Source: Brucellaceae bacterium (GTDB lineage Bacteria > Pseudomonadota > Alphaproteobacteria > Rhizobiales > Rhizobiaceae). Taken from it: a stretch of DNA of 9,300 nt. Made by a program: the position numbers and the translations under genes. Each line of letters begins with the position of its first letter. The first letter of the stretch is position 1. Positions 6,012-9,300 of the stretch are shown one piece after another. Where the stretch lies: NCBI GenBank assembly GCA_031253705.1, contig JAIRVW010000001.1, positions 1 through 9,300 on the forward strand, in the 5' to 3' direction. Under the pieces are notes generated by a model that worked only from the letters and a program-made list of their open reading frames with translations, was not told the origin of the DNA and made no database searches.

Positions 6012-7028
6012 ATGGTCGCTAAATCGCGCCCCTCCCCGCAAAGCTCAAAACGTATGACATGGGGCATTCTCATTGCTCTGTTCATCGTGGTTTTATACAC
6101 GGCGGGCTGGTTCTATCTCGCTTCTATAGCCAAAGACCGGGTGCGTACAGAACTGGCCAAAGTTGCCGCTCAGCAAGAGACACTGGAATGCCAGTCTCTG
6201 TCGGCACGGGGCTATCCGTTCTCAATGTATATCAGCTGCTCCGGTTTTAACTTCCGCGATCAAAACCAGTCACTGAATGTAGCCACCAGTGCCGTTGATG
6301 TCGGTGCCTCCATATTCTCTTTCCTGACTGTCCAGACAAAACTGACCGGCCCTGCAGCCATTGCCATGACCGGCGCTGATCCGGTGAAAGCGGATTGGGA
6401 CAATCTCAGAGCTTCGGCATATATTAACGGTCGCTCACCGCAGGATATCAGCCTCAGCGCCGATAATCTGCACCTGCAAGCTGTGAAAGCGGACAAGAGT
6501 GAAACTGCGCCCGCACTTTCCCTGCTCGGTCTGCAATTCGATCTGAACAGCCTTGAAGATCCGCTCAAACTCAAAATGACCTATGACGACCTGCGCCTCA
6601 CCGGCAATCCGTCATTTGAAGCTCTGCCGGAACTTGACGGTCTGATTGATATCGCCTCGGATCTGAGCCTTGCGGCGTTTAAAGAGCCGGATGCCAACGG
6701 CAGCCTGCTGCGCGGTAAATCCCTGCAGCTTAATCAGGTCTTGTTTCTGCTGCCTTCCGGTGCAAGCCTCAGCATCAGCGGGCCTACATCCGTCGATGAT
6801 GAAGGTCTGACCAATGCGGAACTAAAAATCCGCCTGACCAATCTGCCAGCTCTCGGACAGGCATTGCAAACAGCTTTCCCTGATCAGGCCAAGAACATTC
6901 ATACTGTCGTCTTTGCACTCGGTTCCATGCCGAAAGATGAGAGCGGTGCAACCATTGTGCCTGTGCTCATTAAAGAAGGCAAAATAACTGCAGGCTTTAT
7001 CCCGCTGGGGCGGTTGCCGCTATTCTAA
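6012..7028 (+). CDS. DUF2125 domain-containing protein, membrane-anchored
   Basis: A 338-residue protein that I recognise as the alphaproteobacterial DUF2125 family; no function is known. A short basic N-terminus (1-15) is followed by one membrane helix at about 16-38, after which a helical stretch (about 39-55) leads to a long beta-rich, Leu/Ser/Asp-rich region probably in the periplasm. The family hallmark is a pair of cysteines bracketing RGYPF: C60, RGYPF at 66-70, and C76, suggesting a disulfide outside the cytoplasm. The repeated alternating hydrophobic pattern recalls AsmA-like or LolA-like lipid-handling beta proteins, but this is only an impression. Start ATG 6012 has GAGAGG (5999-6004) seven bases upstream. 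The stop at 7026-7028 is followed at once by a strong terminator, so it is a single-gene unit, divergent from chaC and convergent with tyrC. Confidence 0.85.
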   Translation: MVAKSRPSPQSSKRMTWGILIALFIVVLYTAGWFYLASIAKDRVRTELAKVAAQQETLECQSLSARGYPFSMYISCSGFNFRDQNQSLNVATSAVDVGASIFSFLTVQTKLTGPAAIAMTGADPVKADWDNLRASAYINGRSPQDISLSADNLHLQAVKADKSETAPALSLLGLQFDLNSLEDPLKLKMTYDDLRLTGNPSFEALPELDGLIDIASDLSLAAFKEPDANGSLLRGKSLQLNQVLFLLPSGASLSISGPTSVDDEGLTNAELKIRLTNLPALGQALQTAFPDQAKNIHTVVFALGSMPKDESGATIVPVLIKEGKITAGFIPLGRLPLF

Positions 7029-7029
7029 T

Positions 7030-7058
7030 AAAAAACCCGCCGGAATGGCGGGTTTTTT
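7030..7058. terminator. Intrinsic terminator after the DUF2125 gene
   Basis: AAAAAACCCGCC (7030-7041) pairs perfectly with GGCGGGTTTTTT (7047-7058) around a 5-base loop, starting two bases after the stop codon. With T-runs on both strands it can also end hisC-tyrC transcripts that pass through the palindrome at 7079-7221. Its core (AAAAAACCCGC / GCGGGTTTTTT) is the same as in the ppa-yggT terminator. Confidence 0.92.
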
Positions 7059-7078
7059 ATATTCATAAACTCCAACGC

Positions 7079-7221
7079 AAAGTCTGAAACAAAAAGCGTT
7101 AGACCTCAGCGAAAATGGTGATTTCGAGAACCGGAGCGCAGTGTACTTAAATGTACATGAGCACCGGAAGCGTAGAAATTGCCATTTGCAGCCAGGTATA
7201 ACGACTTTTAGATCAGACTTT
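7079..7221. repeat. 143-bp intergenic palindromic element
   Basis: A near full-length imperfect palindrome centred at 7150. Its ends are perfect 9-bp inverted repeats, AAAGTCTGA (7079-7087) and TCAGACTTT (7213-7221). Moving inward, CGTTAGACCT (7097-7106) pairs 9/10 with AGGTATAACG (7194-7203). AATGGTGATTTC (7114-7125) pairs over 12 positions, two of them G-U, with GAAATTGCCATT (7175-7186). CCGG recurs at 7131 and 7164, and TGTAC (7142-7146) pairs with GTACA (7153-7157) around TTAAAT. All pairs share the same centre within one base. No open reading frame or obvious target-site duplication is present. It resembles the dispersed palindromic intergenic repeats known in Brucella and relatives (Bru-RS-like), from memory and unverified. 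Lying between convergent genes, it would fold in transcripts from either side. Confidence 0.85.
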
Positions 7222-7223
7222 AG

Positions 7224-7268
7224 GCTTGCTTGCAGCTTCACTTGTTACTTTTGCTTGCTTGCAGCTTC
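7224..7268. repeat. 16-bp direct repeat spanning the tyrC stop
   Basis: GCTTGCTTGCAGCTTC occurs at 7224-7239 and again at 7253-7268, 29 bases apart. Both copies are preceded by a near match ACTTT (7217-7221 and 7247-7251), so the similarity extends to about 22 bp with one indel. The right copy encodes the last tyrC residues EAASK; the left copy lies just past the stop and ends two bases from the palindrome. It looks like a local duplication. Confidence 0.85.
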
Positions 7269-8174
7269 GCGGCCAAAGTTCGGTGCATCCACTTCCTGAC
7301 CTGCATCAATACTACCGCGACGGATGGCACGGGTACGTGTAAACAGATCAAACAATGCATCACCGTCACTCCAGCGGATTGCCCGCTGCAGAGATGCCAG
7401 ATCTTCCGAAAAACGCCCCAGCATTTCCAGAATCGCATCCTTATTATGCAGGCAGACATCGCGCCACATTGTCGGATCAGATGCCGCAAGACGGGTAAAG
7501 TCACGGAAACCGGAAGCGGAATATTTGATCACCTCTGATTCCGTTACCTTTTCCAGATCATTGGCCGTACCAACAATATTATAGGCAATGATATGCGGCA
7601 GATGCGAAACGATTGCCAGCACCAGATCATGATGCTGCGGGTCCATCTGGTCAGTTTTGGAGCCGCAGGCTTCCCAGAATGCATTGAGCTTTGCCAGCTC
7701 ATTGGCATCGGTATCCGGCAGCGGTGTGAGAATGCACCAGCGGTTGATAAACAAATCGGCAAAGCCTGCATCCGGCCCTGAATATTCCGTACCAGCGATC
7801 GGATGTCCCGGAATGAAATGCACATGATCCGGCAGTTCCGGCTGCATTTGCGCAATGACGGAACCTTTTGTGGAGCCCACATCAGTGACAATCGCACCGG
7901 CTTTGAGGCTGCCCGCGATCTGGCTGGCCACCAGACCGGAAGAGCCCACAGGCACCGAGACAATCACCAGATCAGCATCGCGGACGACTTCCGCATTATC
8001 TGTCGTGTAACTATCACCCAGCCCAAGTTCTTCCGCTCGTTTCAGCGTTTCCGGACTGCGGGTAGCAATAGCAATATGACCGGCCAGACCTTCACGGCGG
8101 ATGACACGAGCCAATGACGAGCCGATCAGACCAATACCGATCAGCGCAATTTTATTAAAATGAATATCAGACAT
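7245..8174 (-). CDS. tyrC: Prephenate/arogenate (cyclohexadienyl) dehydrogenase
   Basis: Cytosolic enzyme of tyrosine biosynthesis. It oxidatively decarboxylates prephenate to 4-hydroxyphenylpyruvate and/or arogenate to tyrosine. The 309 residues form a TyrA-type dehydrogenase without chorismate mutase or ACT domain. The Rossmann motif GIGLIGSS (13-20) is followed by TRS at 38-40, where NAD-specific enzymes often carry an acidic residue; this leaves NADP use open. Other family blocks are DVGSTKG (98-104), GHPIAG with the likely catalytic H124 (123-128), SHLPH (190-194), and GFRDFTR (212-218) with substrate-binding arginines. The C-terminal tail is short and altered by the adjacent duplication. 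Start ATG 8174 lies one base after the hisC stop, with no strong ribosome-binding site, so translation is probably coupled. The substrate cannot be told from sequence; tyrA is an equally fair name. Confidence 0.92.
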   Translation of the reverse strand: MSDIHFNKIALIGIGLIGSSLARVIRREGLAGHIAIATRSPETLKRAEELGLGDSYTTDNAEVVRDADLVIVSVPVGSSGLVASQIAGSLKAGAIVTDVGSTKGSVIAQMQPELPDHVHFIPGHPIAGTEYSGPDAGFADLFINRWCILTPLPDTDANELAKLNAFWEACGSKTDQMDPQHHDLVLAIVSHLPHIIAYNIVGTANDLEKVTESEVIKYSASGFRDFTRLAASDPTMWRDVCLHNKDAILEMLGRFSEDLASLQRAIRWSDGDALFDLFTRTRAIRRGSIDAGQEVDAPNFGREAASKQK

Positions 8175-8175
8175 A

Positions 8176-9288
8176 TCAGGACTTCAAAAATTCTGTGAGA
8201 GCAGCAATCACGCCGCGATTGGCTTCTTCCGAGCCGATGCTCATCCGCAGGGCTTCAGGGAAGCCGTAGGATGTCACGCGACGCAGAATATATCCCCTGG
8301 ACTGCAGATAATCATCCGCTTTGGCGGCAGACTTATTCTGCGTGTCAGGGAAATGCACCAGCAGGAAATTGGTAACCGAAGGCGTCACTTTCAGGCCGAG
8401 TTTGGTGAACTCGTCTGTCAGCCACTCCGCCCATTCCGCATTATATGCACAAGCCTTCTGCACATGCTCACGGTCACGGATCGCCGCAGTACCGGCAGCA
8501 ATCGCCGCACTGTTCATGTTGAAAGGCCCGCGGATACGGTTCACCGCATCTGTGACGTGCGAAGGCGCATACATCCAGCCGATACGCAAAGCAGGCAGCC
8601 CGTGAATCTTCGAGAAGGTACGGGTCATCACCACATTGTCACTGCTTGAGACCAAAGCCACACCGGCTTCATAATCGTTTTTACGCACATATTCCGCATA
8701 GGCGGCATCCAGCACCAGCAGAACATGCGGCGGCAGACCAGCATGCAGACGCTTCACTTCTTCAAACGGCACATAAGTACCCGTCGGGTTACCCGGATTG
8801 GTGATGAAAACAACTTTAGTCTTGTCTGTGACGGCAGCAAGTACTGCATCCACATCAATCATCGTATCGTTTTCTTTTACGATCACCGGTTTTGCACCGG
8901 CTGCCAGTGTCTGGATTTTATAAACCAGAAAACCGTGATCCGTGAAAATCGCCTCATCGCCCGGCGCCAGATAGGTCTGGCACAACAGGCCGAGCAATTC
9001 ATCCGAACCGTTGCCGCAGAGAATATTCTCAATATTCAGCCCTTGCGTTTCCGCAATAGCCTGACGCAGCGCAATGACTTCGCCGTCCGGATAAGAGCTC
9101 AGATAATGATCGGTTGCACGATAAGCTTCAACAGCATGCGGGCTTGCACCCAGCGGGCTTTCATTGGCAGACAGCTTATGAATCTTGGCAACACCCTGAA
9201 CAGTGGCTTTACCAGGAACATAAGCAGCAATATCCATGACGCCGGCTTTAGGTGTCGGGCGTTGAGCTTTCGCGAAATCGTTCATCAT
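8176..9288 (-). CDS. hisC: Histidinol-phosphate aminotransferase (possibly also aromatic aminotransferase)
   Basis: PLP-dependent class I/II aminotransferase that converts imidazole-acetol phosphate plus glutamate to histidinol phosphate. The 370-residue protein shows all family blocks: SANE (40-43), a GNGSDE cofactor-phosphate loop (92-97), NPGNPTG (164-170), DAAYAEY (194-200), the Schiff-base lysine K227 in [15 protein letters not shown] with R235, and the C-terminal LRMSIG arginine R348. Two consecutive ATGs (9288 and 9285) share GGA (complement of 9294-9296) upstream; either could be used. It is followed one base later by tyrC. In Zymomonas an adjacent hisC-like gene and tyrC form a unit whose aminotransferase also acts on aromatic keto acids, so this copy may serve phenylalanine/tyrosine synthesis as well as histidine. 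The promoter is outside the window. Confidence 0.93.
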   Translation of the reverse strand: MMNDFAKAQRPTPKAGVMDIAAYVPGKATVQGVAKIHKLSANESPLGASPHAVEAYRATDHYLSSYPDGEVIALRQAIAETQGLNIENILCGNGSDELLGLLCQTYLAPGDEAIFTDHGFLVYKIQTLAAGAKPVIVKENDTMIDVDAVLAAVTDKTKVVFITNPGNPTGTYVPFEEVKRLHAGLPPHVLLVLDAAYAEYVRKNDYEAGVALVSSSDNVVMTRTFSKIHGLPALRIGWMYAPSHVTDAVNRIRGPFNMNSAAIAAGTAAIRDREHVQKACAYNAEWAEWLTDEFTKLGLKVTPSVTNFLLVHFPDTQNKSAAKADDYLQSRGYILRRVTSYGFPEALRMSIGSEEANRGVIAALTEFLKS

Positions 9289-9300
9289 TCTTATCCAATA

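Noticed and set aside
7059..7244. CRISPR array or tRNA in the tyrC-DUF2125 gap
   Set aside because: The repeats are one centred palindrome and one two-copy direct repeat, not regularly spaced repeats with spacers; no cloverleaf or T-loop sequence is present.
7544..7963. 139-codon open frame on the same strand as tyrC in another frame
   Set aside because: Overlaps the core of tyrC out of frame; Trp/Arg/Ser-rich composition marks it as a shadow.

Overview
The window looks like an ordinary chromosomal core region of an alphaproteobacterium of the order Hyphomicrobiales (Rhizobiales). Gene content and order (hpt / ftsE-ftsX / DUF218 protein / plsC on one side, chaC / DUF2125 / tyrC-hisC on the other) match what I recall for Brucellaceae and relatives (Brucella, Ochrobactrum, Pseudochrobactrum). 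The genus is inferred from memory of synteny and protein style, not from a search. Every gene is intact except the first, which is cut by the window edge. There is no tRNA, rRNA, insertion sequence, prophage or CRISPR array.

Layout. (1) 1-262, minus: 5' end of hpt (purine salvage), with a 300-bp divergent spacer up to 562. (2) 563-3980, plus: ftsE and ftsX (8-bp overlap), a DUF218/YdcF-type membrane-anchored protein, and plsC. This is an envelope and division block: an ABC-type division complex, a protein of the ElyC/SanA/YdcF group, and the acyltransferase that makes phosphatidic acid. (3) 4093-4626, plus: ppa, inorganic pyrophosphatase, followed by two hairpins. The second is a strong bidirectional terminator shared with the convergent yggT. 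(4) 4714-5746, minus: yggT (small two-helix membrane protein) and chaC (gamma-glutamylcyclotransferase). (5) 6012-7028, plus: a DUF2125 protein with an N-terminal membrane anchor, divergent from chaC, ending in a strong terminator. (6) 7245-9288, minus: hisC then tyrC, one base apart, an aromatic and histidine amino-acid biosynthesis pair whose promoter lies beyond the right edge.

The most unusual structure is in the gap between the convergent DUF2125 gene and tyrC. A 143-bp, nearly full-length imperfect palindrome (7079-7221) has perfect 9-bp ends and a 6-base centre. It abuts a 16-bp direct repeat (7224-7239 and 7253-7268) that duplicates the last sense codons of tyrC just beyond its stop. 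I read it as an intergenic palindromic repeat element with a local duplication that reshaped the tyrC C-terminus. Nothing else suggests an undescribed system; the remaining findings are modest (candidate DnaA boxes, a candidate operator in the chaC promoter, start-codon corrections, conserved genes of unknown role).
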